This document shows positions 38,151-50,015 of a stretch of DNA of 64,000 nt, in pieces. The notes beneath the pieces were generated by a model. That model searched no databases, was not told the origin of the DNA, and saw nothing but the letters and a program-made list of their open reading frames with translations. Positions within the stretch are counted from its first letter, which is position 1. Every line of letters starts with the position of its first letter. The stretch comes from Litomosoides sigmodontis (Eukaryota; Nematoda; Chromadorea; Rhabditida; Onchocercidae), in contig OY718808.1 of assembly GCA_963070105.1 (NCBI GenBank), forward strand, positions 4,069,738-4,133,737, given 5' to 3'. A program made the translations under genes and the position numbers.

Positions 38151-40997
38151 TGTAATGACTAATCTTCCTACATACTCAGTTATTAAATGAAACAAATTCT
38201 TCAATCCAATTAAATTATGCAATATATGTTCATTACAAATCGGTTTGCTTTTTACTTTTAAAAAAAATTGCATATTATATCCCGTTTTTTTAATATATTT
38301 AAAAATTTCGGATAAATTGAAATTTACGTAAGTAATAGACAGAAGGAAAAAAAGTTTGCAATGTAAATATATAATCTAAAATCGATGAATTCATTATGAT
38401 TGAAGTAGTAGATGATATTAACTGAATGAAATTTTTGAAATCCTATCATTGTATTTTTCAGTTATTAATTAATTATTTTTTCAAACATTTCATTTCATGT
38501 TACACCTTCCAAATTACATTACGCGCAATAGGAGATTATTACTATTAACAACCATTACCTTGTTAGAAGTCTTGATGTCCTCGTAATCTAATATTGAATG
38601 GATTAGTGATGAAAGATATGCTACTTAAGGCAACTAATATGAGAATTCATTAATGCTAGACTAATTTACTGGTGAAGCTAAAGGTCATTTCTACATTACA
38701 TTGTTATTTGTTTAATTTGTTACTTTGATTTCTTATCAAAGTAACGAATTTTTAAGTGAAAAAAAAGCCACATGTAATCTTAACTATTAGTTTTATTAGT
38801 GTTTTGATGTAATAATTTACGAGATTAGTGTTAGTGCTGTAAATGATAAATAAGTTGCATGATATTTTCAGTTATCAATAATTGTCAACTTTTTAAAATA
38901 AATGCTCAAAAAAAGAAAAAAAACGAATGAAAAACTGGAAGTGCTAAAATTGAAGAAATTAGTTACTCGGAAGCTTAAAAAGTTTAAATCAAAATAAGGA
39001 TAATGATTAATTTCCACTATTAGCATTGCTTATTTCAAATCATGTAAATTATTGCTGAATTAATTACTTTACTAACATTTTTTGTTCGAAAATAATTCAG
39101 TAAATTATTGAAAATTATTAAAAAGGAATATAGGGAATACAAATAGGAATAAGAATATAAGGAACGAATTACTTTTCTTATAGCTATAAATCCGATTCTC
39201 TCATTTCTTTTTTCTTTGCTTTTGTTTGTAAAAGCAGTCAATTTAGACACTGCGTTACCAGTGTTTTCTTTTATACCGAATTAAAAATTTTCAACGATTT
39301 ATTTTTAATCTGTCCTATCTGAGTTGTGATACCCTTCTTTATATTTAGGAAAATTCATTGCGAAGCAATGAATTGAATAGTCCTGGAGTGAAACTGATAG
39401 CTGAAACTGATAGTTGGTATAATAATTAAACTAACAGCCTATGTGCAGTGTACCTTTTGACTTGAATGTAACAGACCTGATAATTTAGATTTGGTAAATC
39501 TGATAATTAGTTCTAAGTACAATCAATCTGATTAGCTTGTAGTAATAATCTATTTAGTATTTTTACATGAAATTTTAAAAGTAAATGTGTTTTCCCAAAA
39601 TAGCACTAATTTGATGTTTTTGTGTTTAAATTCACCACGTATTCCTCTCGCTCATAATCACCAATAACCAATGTGAGAAAATGTGCCACAAAATAACATA
39701 TTTCACACATTTGCTAAGAAATCAGAAAAATAAATAAAAATGAAAGAATGGAAAAAATTCCCTTAACTGTCATAACTTTATGGAAAAGTTTAATTTCCAC
39801 TTACTAATGCAAAAAATATTTTTTAACAATGAACTTAGTCTTTTGCATTGAAAAAAAGGTTCTTTCTTTTTTTTTCATAGGTCTAAAAAAGGGAAATGTT
39901 ACTCATTCGTCCCTTCCATTCGCTTACTTTTGCTACTGTTTGTGATAATTCTTCAATCGCTTTATTTCACCTCATTTCGTTTCTTTCTTGTTAAAGTTCC
40001 AGCAGATAGTTTATATGCAATTTCATTATGCCTTCTCGTTCTTACGTTTTTTTCCCCGGTTTGATGACAATGCTGCTGGTGAAATAATCAATAGGTGCTA
40101 AATGATGTTTTTAAACAGAAAAGCTGCTGGGAATAATTTTATTATGTGCATTTGTAAAAGTCAGTTGAACCGTTTATATTTTTCCTGTTGTGTGTTGTTG
40201 CAATATTCATGTTAAATAATACAGGTCGCTTCTTGAATATTATGGGCAATAATTGAGAGTGAGTTATCAGTAATGCAATTGATCGCTTTGTTGATCGTCG
40301 ATCGATCCGGGTGGAATTTGCTTCGGTGAAAGATGATTGTAGATTGTAGATAGTTGACAATAGGAGAGAAAGAGAAAAGTGGAAGAATATATTTGTCGTA
40401 ACTGTACCATTCAAAATATATTTTTCTTGCAAATGTATCTCGTTAATTTATTAAATTAATGCATCGCCAGTGTGGCAAAGTGATCTAAGCAAAATTTAGT
40501 TAGTTTTTTAATAAATCTGCTCGGTAGCTGCCAAAATTTTTGCACATAATGTGTAAAGTCGATGTGATCGAAATTACACAGATCCGCTGTGTCGAAAATT
40601 TTGATTTGAGAGGGTCAAATCGAGTAAATTTGTAGAAGGTAGCTTATAGTTTTTGAATACATGTGAGCAAAATGCTGCTAGTAATTGCCAATTGTTGGAG
40701 ATCGAAATTTACTACTAAGTTTAATTTTATCAGATGAAATTCTTAAGTAAAAAAAACATCTGTGAAATTCAAATTTAGCTCTAGTCGGAATTTACACTTC
40801 TGAAAATTTTCTATATAGATATTTTTCATGTCTTTTCGGTCTTTTCAACTATAAAATGATTTTACAGATTGGTTGTACTTTCAATTAAAGCATAATTTCT
40901 ATTACAGAGATGAATTTGGTGCTGGCTGTTGCTCGGTAGTATAGAAAGTGTTAAAATCAAAACCGCTGAAAAGAAAGTGTGGCGCACTGGTGTGTTA

Positions 40998-41003
40998 TTT
41001 ATT
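40998..41003 (-). terminator. Poly(A) signal AATAAA (minus strand)
   Basis: TTTATT on the plus strand, 67 bases past the stop codon of mucin paralogue A. Confidence 0.5.
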
Positions 41004-41069
41004 AAAATATAAAGACCAATTATATCTTTAAAAAAAGTAAATTGCTGCTGGCTGTTGGAGTAATGGTTA

Positions 41070-43602
41070 CTAGCGCAGCTGGATCATGTAGGATAATTGA
41101 TACTGTAATTTCTCCAGCATACACTGCTTTTTTTTCTGAAGTTGTTCAAGTAACATCTTTTGGCTATGAAGAAGCTGTTGGAAGGGAGAATGCTTCTGCT
41201 GCAGCTGACTTAGAAGCTGTCGTTGGTTTTTCACCAACTGTTGAACTTGAAGCTGTAGCTGAAGAAGTTGTTGTAGGAGATGAGGAATTTGATGTGGTTG
41301 CTGAAGCATTTGCAGGAGAATTTGTTCTTGCTGTTGTATAAGTTGGGTGAGAACATGGTCTTTTTGGAGTTGTAGAAGAAGAGACTGCTGTTCTTGGAAT
41401 TGTTGAAGAAGAACTTGTTGTTGCTGTAGAAGTTGCTCAAGAATAGGTCCTTGTTGTTGAAGTAGCTGTTGAAGGTAAGGCGATTTTTGCTGTATTAGTT
41501 GAGTGAGCTGTATTTGCTGCTGAATTCGATGGAGAAGAAGTTGTTTCTGTTGTTGAAGTTCTTTTAATACAGCCTGATGTTGCTGAAGTTGTTGCAAAAG
41601 TTGTAGTTCCTGTTGAATTTGCGGATATTGCTGATAATAACCATGGAGTTGCTGCTGAAGTTTTTGAACATTTTGTTGCACTTGATGTTGAAGAAGAAGC
41701 GGTTGTTGCTGGAGATTTTGGAAAACAAGTAGTTGGTGTTGTACTTGCTGAAGAAGAAGTTGTTGCTGCTGTAGAAATTGTTGCAAAGCAGACTCTTGTC
41801 CACCGAGTAATTGTCGATAAATAGGTAGTTGTTGCTGTAATTGTTGGAGGAGTTGTTGTTGTTGAAGAAGAAGCTGAAGAATAGGCTGCTGTTGTTGAAG
41901 AAATTGTTTATGAAGAAGTTGTCGTTGTAAAAGTTCTTGAAGGATCTGTTGTTGTAGTCCAAGAAGTTTCACTAAAATATTTCTACAGTGTTGACCGTGG
42001 TGTTGGTACCGTGTAAGTTGTTGAAGCAAATGCTCTTGCTGCTGGAGAAGGCTTTGGAGATAAGGTTCTCTTCGATGAAGTAGGTGAAGAAACTGCTGCG
42101 ACTGTCGGCTTAAGTGAAGAAGGTATTGTTGCTGGTGAAGGAGTTGATAAAGGATAGGATGTTCTAGTTGCATTTGATGGATGAAAATTTGTTGTTGTTT
42201 GATAAGCAGTTCAGGAAGAGATTTATGCTTGTGTTGAGGTTTTGGTTCCTTAGTTCCAGAGAGTGTTGCAGATGTTGTTGTTGCAGGAGAAATTCCTGGA
42301 TAAGGTAATCCTGCTGGGAAAGTTACTCGAGGAAAGGTCGGAATTCCTGGATAAGGGAACGCTGTTGGAAAAGTTAATGGAGGAAGGGTCGGAATTCCTG
42401 GATAAGGGAACGCTGTTGGAAAAGTTACTGGAGGAAAGGTCGGAATTCCTGGATAAGGGAATGCTGTTGGAAAAGTTAATAGAGGAAAGGTCGGAATTCC
42501 TGGATAAGGGAATGCTGTTGGGAAAGTTACTGAGTGGTTAAACACTGGAGTAGTTCCAAAAGTTCTTGGGTAAGGAAATGTTCTTGGAGAAGTTACTGCT
42601 GTTGATGTAGAAGAAAATCTTGGATAAGGAAAATGTGTTGGAGAAAAGGGTGCTGCCGTTGATGTAGAAGAAAAACTTGGATAAGGAAAATGTGTTGGAG
42701 GAAAGGGTGCTGCCGTTGATGTAGAAGAAAATATTGGATAAGGAAAATGTGTTGGAGAAAAGGGTGCTGCCGTTGATGTAGAAGAAAATCTTGGATAAGG
42801 AAAATGTGTTGGAGGAAAGGGTGCTGCCGTTGATGTAGAAGAAAAACTTGGATAAGGAAAATGTGTTGGAGGAAAGGGTGCTGCCGTTGATGTAGAAGAA
42901 AATATTGGATAAGGAAAATGTGTTGGAGAAAAGGGTGCTGCCGTTGATGTAGAAGAAAATCTTGGATAAGGAAAATGTGTTGGAGGAAAGGGTGCTGCCG
43001 TTGATGTAGAAGAAAATCTTGGATAAGGAAAATGTGTTGGAGGAAAGGGTGCTGCCGTTGATGTAGAAGAAAATCTTGGAGGACGGGGTGCTAGTGTTGT
43101 GGTACCAGATTTCGCTGCTCTATCTGACGTCAAAAAGGATCTTGTCATAGCAGTTGTTGATGAAGAATCTGTTACCTAAAAAGAAACAAATACTGCAAAA
43201 TACATGTAATGAAAACTGAATGAAATATGCCTAAACGATACAATAAATATTGACTTTAAAAGCTCATTTGAAGAATATAGTAGTTTGATGGAGGGTCTAT
43301 AATGGATTTCGGTAAACAAACAAATTTCTAAAGGAAAACGACCTGCACCAATAAATGTAACGGTAATCACCGTAATAAATTTTATATGGGAGTTAGAGTA
43401 AACGTTTTTTGGAATCGCAACGATTTGTACAAACGGTGGATATTGCTGGAAGAGCACACATAGTATTGCATCCAAGCTATTTCAATCAAAATATTTGTTA
43501 CGATATAATCTAATTGAGAGAACGATTAAATTGAAATAAATTTATTACCATCACACATGACGAAATGACAACGATAAGGAATGAAATGATTCGTCTCTTC
43601 AT
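41070..43602 (-). CDS. Mucin-like sheath protein paralogue A (SHP3/SHP3a type)
   Basis: Two exons, 43602-43549 and 43175-41070 (TAG), make 719 residues. Exon 1 is a signal peptide (MKRRIISFLIVVISSCVM). After a short Thr-rich lead come nine repeats of 19 residues (RFSSTSTAAPFPPTHFPYP), then about five of 17 residues (FPTAFPYPGIPTFPPV type). About 440 residues follow that are dominated by Gln and Leu (LLQQQQ blocks), predicted to form long coiled coils. The Ser/Thr/Pro repeats suit dense O-glycosylation, and the FPYP motifs suit Tyr cross-linking. I recall filarial microfilarial sheath surface proteins with signal peptide, Ser/Thr/Pro repeats and a Gln-rich tail encoded by neighbouring paralogues; the assignment rests on that memory. 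The tail is clearly related to paralogue B on the same strand 5.2 kb away. Confidence 0.75.
42285..42530 (-). repeat. 51-bp coding tandem repeat (about five units)
   Basis: Each unit encodes about 17 residues around AFPYPGIPT. The unit nearest the Gln-rich tail is the most divergent (AGLPYPGIS). Confidence 0.9.
42590..43080 (-). repeat. 57-bp coding tandem repeat (nine units)
   Basis: Each unit encodes one 19-residue block starting F-S-S-T-S-T. Variant units (R, I or S before FSS; P or S before PTHF) recur in a partly trimeric order, so the array grew by copying groups of units. The last unit (TAVTSPRTFPYP) is divergent. Confidence 0.95.
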
Positions 43603-44553
43603 ATTTGCTTTTTTTCTTTGACGATTTGATCTGAAACGAAAGGAAAAACTACAGAAGAAAAATTATTGAATTTTTCTATCATCCATTGAATACAGCGACA
43701 TTTAAAGCATTAATTAACACGACCAATCGAGTCACTCACACAAATGCACTAATTTCATGTAGACAAAGCATTAAGCAGCTTTTGGGCTTTTGTACAATCC
43801 GATGGTGGAATATACGAATCCTGATTTATTTTCCGTGACAGTAAAATTGTCTCTTAGAACATTTACGATATTCAAAGGATTTCCGATGAAGAATTATTTT
43901 ACAATATTTAACTTTCAAATTCAATGAGGCAAAATTGAATAATTTGAAGTGTTCCCTCTGCAATTGGTATCGGACTGAATGCTCTAACTAACTTGGCTTA
44001 AAATTTTGCTGATACTTATATGCTAACTCCTTTATTCTGCACAACTAGAGTTTTCCAGTCGAATTGGATTGAATTCGATTCAATCTATTGTTTTTCCGAA
44101 ATTTCATTTCTCATTCAATGCTTGAGCAGAACATGCATTGCTTAGAAAGATTCATCGTGTCATTCATTGTTCTTCCTTTCAAATGGGTGCATTTTGCTGC
44201 AACACAAACAATCAAATGAATCGTTTCTTTTCTAATTCTGTAAAATCAAAATTAAAAAACCGACATCAGTTCCATAATAGAAACTTTGTTGATACTGAAT
44301 GAATGATTTCTGCCTTTATTCAGCGCTTCTCTTTCTTCTAATGTTGAAAGCGTTAGTTGGATCGGTTTTCATTGCGATCATTTCAATTGCCGTAATTGGT
44401 TATTTCAAATTTGCAAGAGCGAAATATGTGTGGCACTGACTCCTGACATTTCCATCATTTCTCCGTGAACTAACAATTAAATTAGGCATTTCAAATGTGC
44501 TGAATATGCATCTGCGACTATTGCGCGCAAAATTATTGTACTAAACGTGACGC
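43603..44553. other. Upstream region of mucin paralogue A
   Basis: AT-rich DNA before the signal-peptide exon. No motif or exon stands out. Confidence 0.4.
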
Positions 44554-44772
44554 TCAGTAGAAGACAGGCTTCTCGTGAGGACTTCCTTGAGACACATTCT
44601 GATTGATTTCATTCCCGCTGGAAGACTGAATAAATGCCAAATGTCCAATTACACGTTGTGATGACCGATGAAATGTATTCTTTTGAGTTAGTTTATTCGG
44701 AAATTTAACTGATGACGGACGTGCTAAGAGATACTGAGGCTGAGACTGTCGTGACTGAAATGTAGCGCTCAT
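44554..44772 (-). CDS. Possible small exon or gene, 72 codons
   Basis: An open frame from ATG (44772) to TGA encodes a Ser/Gln-rich sequence (MSATFQSRQSQPQYLL and onward, ending HEKPVFY). Its composition is less AT-biased than the surroundings and CAG just after the start could be a splice acceptor, so it may be the last exon of a minus-strand gene. No partner exon or family was found. Confidence 0.3.
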   Translation of the reverse strand: MSATFQSRQSQPQYLLARPSSVKFPNKLTQKNTFHRSSQRVIGHLAFIQSSSGNEINQNVSQGSPHEKPVFY

Positions 44773-45606
44773 CGATGAGTGTTAATGAGCAAAATAGAAC
44801 AACAAGTCGTTAAATTTTCATGCGATTTAAATTTTTTAGGCTTTACAAAGGAAGTAATAGAAGATCAATTATTGTCTTAAAAGATGTATCGTTCTCGAGC
44901 CATTTAATTAATCATTGAGCGAACGATAGCAAAATTTCTTATAAAACTTAGCTCGTTGTTTCTAAATGTTACCAGTTGCAAGTGAAATTGTAGTAAAGTA
45001 TGACAGAGTGAACCAATTGATAACAAGCTACCTATTCTTAGTTCTAATCGATTTATCATTTTTTTTGCGATGAGTCACTTTTGTCCTCACTAATATTTTG
45101 CCGAATTAAAAATATGAAAAAAATGATTTGGTTAATTTTGGTCGCTTAATGCAGAAATTATTGGAATTAAAATTTCGACATTTAAAATTTGTTGTTGAAA
45201 TTATTTTCCTTATAAATACAATAAAATAAATCGTCTCTAGCATTATTTATAGTTTCGGTGAATTTTTGAAAGGAACCGGCCGTTTATTCAAATGGCAACA
45301 AAAAAAAGGTTAAGGATTTGCGTCGGTTTTTTTCGGACGATAAGATATAGCACAACATTTTGCTAATAATATGATATATCACACTTGCAAAGCAGCAAGA
45401 TTTTTTGAATTATTTTTTTTTGATGAAAACCATTTAAAATAAACCAATCAATTGATTAATTAATATTAATAATCAATTTTTTCGCTGTTCTTTTTTCTAA
45501 CTTCTTTTATATGGATGGAGTGCTGATTAGACCTGTATTTCATTCACAATTCACTGGACAAGTTCTATTTTTTAAATAAAAAATTCAATTTTATCTGTGG
45601 TTTTAG
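44773..45606. other. Intergenic DNA; must hold the BAR gene 5' exon(s)
   Basis: The BAR gene's first visible exon starts at an acceptor (45606) needing two bases from an earlier exon. I could not find that exon here. Confidence 0.35.
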
Positions 45607-47494
45607 TGAAGCCAAAAAAGACGAGCAAAATAAGAAGCAGCCGGATGCAGATGCAGATAAAATTCAAGCACCAATAGAAATCACTTCATCAGTAGCAGAA
45701 CCAGAAGGACGAGGCGCATTCCGGAAATTGTTCATGAAATTGGGCGAGAAAGTTGGCACAGTCAAGGTTTCGGAACTCAGTCAGGATTATTTGGATCAAG
45801 TGAAAGGTGCAGACTCCTATAAGGCAAGCATTTCCACTTGTAAATTTCAAAAATAACTTTTTTATCGATGGACATTTTTCAGAAAACTTCCTTTTCATTC
45901 CGCTTCAACACTTTTTATCGGGTAAAATCATAATTTCATTTCATCCTAAGACAGTGAATGTTAGCTCAAAAATGCTCGCCATGATTTTTTAATCATTGAA
46001 AGTTGTTTTCATCACTCTCACTCATTTTAACTAATGCAATTTAAATGTTTGATTATTATACAGCAATTCTGACGACATTGAACAGTCCATTCAACAACTT
46101 TTCATACAATTAAAATCATTATTTATAATTATTTAATGGAAACAAAACTTGCACAATTGCTTTGAAGTGTTACAAACAGCTTCAGTTCTACTGTTTTTTT
46201 TTCTGAAATTTCACTAGTGCTTTAGGAGATGTTATGCAAATTAGCAGACAGTATGATGCGTGTGATGCAGCAAAATCCAAAATTAGTACCTGAAGCAGAA
46301 TCAAGGATGGAAATTGAATGTCCAGCAAACGAAGACCCTATGGAATTATTGGCTGTGTCACTGGAAGGAATGAGAGAAAATTTTTCATCGCACATACCCG
46401 CACTTCAGGTTTTCTAGTGGAAAGGAAGATTGAAACTACCACTATCATTAATAATGAATAAAAAGTTTTAAATTTAACGACATCAGCACATTTCTTTTCT
46501 TATTTTTTTGTCGCAAATATTTCGTGTAAAAGTAAAATAACTTACATTTGTCATTTAATTATTGTAAATGGGAATAATTAATGTTCGTATAATTGATGTA
46601 AAACTTTAACTCCAGTTTTTTTAGTTTATGTGGAATGAAGAATGTTTACTCTTAATTCGTGATTTCATTTTCAAATTTTAGATGTGATTTTAGGCTTGCA
46701 TTAGTGCATGCGCAAAATTGACGATGCTACGTCGGTCCTTTCATAAGAGAGGACGTCGAGCTATTCATTTTATTAGAACATTTATTAATGTCGATTATGT
46801 GTGTAAGATATTGAGCATCAGTTGTTAATTATGAACTTCATTATTAAAGTAAAACATATAAGGAAGTATTCAATTATCAAGTAACGAATTACACTGATTT
46901 TATTTATTATCACAATTACAAATTAAAAAATGAAATTTCTTATTAGGATTTTTATAATGAACATAAATTTTTGGGAATGAATCAAATATGTAATTGGATG
47001 TGTGAAAAAATTTTAACTAAAAAGCGAATAGTAATTTTAGTACTGAATAATCAGCGCAAAGAGCTCATTAAATGTCGAGAGGAAATGGATTTTGCAAAGC
47101 ATGAATATGCAAATAATCCAACGGAGCAGAAAAAAGAAGCTTGCAATAAAGCGATTACAAAATTTAACGAACAATCAGAAGAGGTGGAAAGCCGAAAAGA
47201 TTACTTACTTTATACACTTTATAATTTAAATTAAATTAAATTTTAACTAAACGAACGCACATATGTGAGTGATCGGTGTTAGATAATTTCTGTTCATAAA
47301 ATGAATTTCATTACGTTCAAGACCAATAAAGTAAACGTATATTCGGAATATTTCAGGTTTTTAAAACTTTAGGTACAATGCAATCGAAAAAAGAAAAGCA
47401 TCGCTTGGAGCTTTTCAAAATATTAGATGAAATGCGAAAATACCACAGAAATGCCGCTCAAGAATGCTTACTTGTTTGCAAATCAAAGTGGTAA
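45607..47494 (+). CDS. BAR-domain protein (membrane-curvature type), 5' end missing
   Basis: Exons 45607-45823, 46226-46408, 46694-46798, 46947-about 47234 and 47373-47490 (or 47494 if unspliced). A charged N-terminal stretch leads into GRGAFRKLFMKLGEKVG and SELSQDYLDQVKGADSYK, then MLCKLADSMMRVMQQNP, HIPALQACISACAKL, and the long charged helix NQRKELIKCREEMDFAKHEY. KEKHRLELFKILDEMRKYH follows. This helix order is that of a BAR domain, which dimerises into a curved membrane-binding bundle. The exon at 45607 ends AAG|GCAAGC and is in phase with the next exon only if a GC donor is used. The donor of the fourth exon is not resolved. The gene lies on the opposite strand between the two mucin paralogues. 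Confidence 0.65.
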
Positions 47495-47971
47495 AAGTGA
47501 TAATTTACCTAAATTAATAAAGGAAAAAAGTGAACATAATTAACAATGTAAGCTGTATGCCAATTGCTATGAATAAAATTATTGCAAGCATCCGCTTCAC
47601 AATGCTTTAACTAAAATAGAAAATGAATGTGTGATTGATTAATTCAGTTTTAAGTAACTGTAAATGACGGATGTGACTATGCTTTTACGCTCGCAAAACA
47701 TTTACGTATCTGTGATGGTGGAGAGAAATGTTATTCATCAGTAAAAACAATTATTATTATTAATGTTGTTATTATTACCATTACTATGTTGTTTTAATTG
47801 ATTTTCTCTAAACATCATTGTTAGACATTTGTTTACGGTTGAATTTTAGTAGAGGAAAAAAGGTAATTATAGGTGGGTGGTTCAACAGCATTTTATTAAA
47901 TAACTCAGTTAAGGGTATTTCATATTTTATCTTAACTTACATTCGTTTCTTTCTTTCTGCTCATTTCCAAG

Positions 47972-48106
47972 TCCGGCGAGGTACGCATCGTTCATTCACT
48001 AATGTCACTTCCGCTGCGGAATTATGCCCGAATAGCTGCTGACGGTATATGGGATGCAAACTTCAATCCTCCGGCTCTTAATCATCCAAACCTTCCCATC
48101 GATTAG
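47972..48106 (+). CDS. Probable 3' terminal exon (44 residues)
   Basis: After an acceptor at 47971 the frame reads SGEVRIVHSLMSLPLRNYAR, then WDANFNPPALNHPNLPID and a stop. The composition is clearly coding. It is likely the last exon of the BAR-domain gene, but the phase with the donor at 47491 does not fit, so an exon may be missing or it may belong to another gene. Confidence 0.4.
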   Translation, partial: SGEVRIVHSLMSLPLRNYARIAADGIWDANFNPPALNHPNLPID

Positions 48107-48851
48107 CTCATAGATTTCCAAATTTAACGTTAGTTAACTGCTCCTTAACTTTCATTTATTTTCGATCGATTGCGCTCAGAGATCTGTTTAGCGGTGTTAT
48201 TTCGACAGACCCTCATCAACTACGGAATCGATGGAAGAAAATTGTGGAACTAAATAATTTTCAATTCGATCGAATAATAAAACTTTGGAGAAAGAATGAT
48301 TACATTCAGCCGGTAATCTTCAACAGTCTATTTCAGTTTGAAATTACAACTGATTTAAAATGATTTGCGCACTAACTGGCTAGTTACTCTTACTAACCTT
48401 ACTCGATATACCTCATAATCAACTAAAGTGATGCCGAAATTTATACTCTTTAATTCCAGTTTATAAACGATGACGTTTTTCAGTTACTTTTTCTAAATCA
48501 TGTCAACTTTATTCTTTCGTAATAAATTTCGCTCGATTTAACTTGTTGCACCACTTTCTATGATGCGTAACTTTATTGCGCATCACAGCCGCTCTCCGTA
48601 ATTTCAGCTTACTTAGTTAAACGAGCTTCTTTGCTTTCAACCAAGTAAGACATCTGTTTATCACGTGCACTCGTTGTTTCAGTACTGGATTAATTATCTT
48701 TGTGGAGTTAACCATTTGTCTAGTTAATTCGGCTTAATTTACAAAATTTCATCAGCTAATCAATTGTTGACAAAGTTATAATCATTTTAACTTATAGTTT
48801 AACATAGGAATCTTTGAAAAATTTGTATTCGGATTTTTGATCGATAATTGG
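48107..48851. other. Spacer downstream of giant mucin B
   Basis: Convergent region between the exon ending at 48106 (+) and the stop at 48852 (-). Nothing is recognised. Confidence 0.4.
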
Positions 48852-50015
48852 TTATTGATGGAGCTGACGCAGAAGACGCAATTGGTGTTGTAACTGGTTG
48901 AGAAGAGTCTGCCTCTCTATTCCAAGTTTTTCAAGTAACATTTTCTGCTTTTGCAGAAGCTGTTCGAAGGGGCGCTCCTCATACTGCAGCTCACTTAGAA
49001 GCTGTCGCTGCTCTTGTCCCAACTGTTGGAGTTGAAGCTGTAGCTGAAGAAGTTGTTGCAGGATATCAGTACTTCGGTCGGGTTGCAGAAGCAGTTGCAG
49101 AAAGTCTTGTAGTTTCTGTTGCAAAAGTTGCACACGAGAATGGCCTTGTTGAAGTTGTTGAAGAAGAGACTGCTGTTCTCGGATTTGTTGAAGAAGAACC
49201 TGCTGTTGCTGTAGAAGTTGCTGAAGAATGGGCTCCTGTCTTTCCAGTAATCGCCGATCGTAAGGGAACTCGTCCTGCAGTTGTTGAAGAAGTTGCAGTT
49301 GCTCACGAAGTTGTTCAGAAAGAAACTGTTTCTGTTGCTGAAGTTCTCCTAATGAAAGCTGTTGCTGCTGAAGTTCTTGCATTTGCCGTAATTTTTGTAG
49401 ATTTTCTTGCGAGTTTTGGCGATGATAACCACGAAGCTGTTGAAGTTGTTGGGAAATTTGCTGCTGGAGATTTTGTAAAAAGTAGAGTTGGTTCTCCGTT
49501 TCGTAAAGAAGATGCTGTTGCTGCTGCAAATATCTCTGGTAAATAGATTCTTGCGCAGCGAACAATTTACGATAGAACGGAAGCTTGCTGCGCAGCTGTT
49601 TCAAAAGTTGTAGCTGCTGCAGAAGCCGCTCGAGGACAGATTGTTGTCGCTGTTTAAGCTCTTGAAGGTAAAGCTGTCTCGCCATATGCTGGTAAGCGAA
49701 ATGCTCCTGCAGCCCAAAAAGTTCGTCAAGAGCCTTTCGAAAATGATGCCCATGACGCTCGTGTCGATGCTGCACAAGTTGTTGAAGGAGATGTTCTTGC
49801 CTCTGCAGAAAAGCTTCAAACAGTGGTACCTTCTCCATGAGCAGTTTCAGATAATGACACAAATGTTTAAACAATTCAAGAAGAAGGTGCTGCATCTGAA
49901 GGAGTTGGCCGACCACGGGATTTTCCACTTGCACTTGATGGATAACAATTCGTTGTCGTTTGACAAGCAGCTTCGGAGAGGGTCCATGCCTTCGTGGAAC
50001 CTTAAATGTTGATAA
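48852..50015 (-). other. Gln/Leu-rich coiled-coil tail of paralogue B
   Basis: About 387 residues in blocks such as LLQQLVQHRH, LQNLQQQISQQL and LLQQLQQGHS, with regularly spaced Leu and short charged breaks (LPFYRK, FPYDRR). It starts after KVPRRHGPSPKLL and corresponds over its length to the tail of paralogue A. Confidence 0.85.

Larger units (their letters stand above)
35356..41040. other. Long intergenic region with simple repeats
   Basis: 5.7 kb upstream of the channel gene and downstream of mucin A, very AT-rich. Open frames at 36645-36833, 36983-37180, 37286-37663 and 40142-40432 lack splice or family support. I see no tRNA or mobile element. It may hold the channel's promoter and untranslated first exons. 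Confidence 0.45.

Noticed and set aside
42263..42541. Plus-strand open frame with Leu-Glu-Lys repeats
   Set aside because: It is antisense to the 51-bp coding repeat of mucin A and only reflects its periodicity.
48995..49306. Ser/Asn/Phe-rich open frame on the minus strand
   Set aside because: It is a shifted frame of the CAG/CTT-rich tail of mucin B; similar shadows occur at 41231-41440 and 41564-41962 in mucin A.
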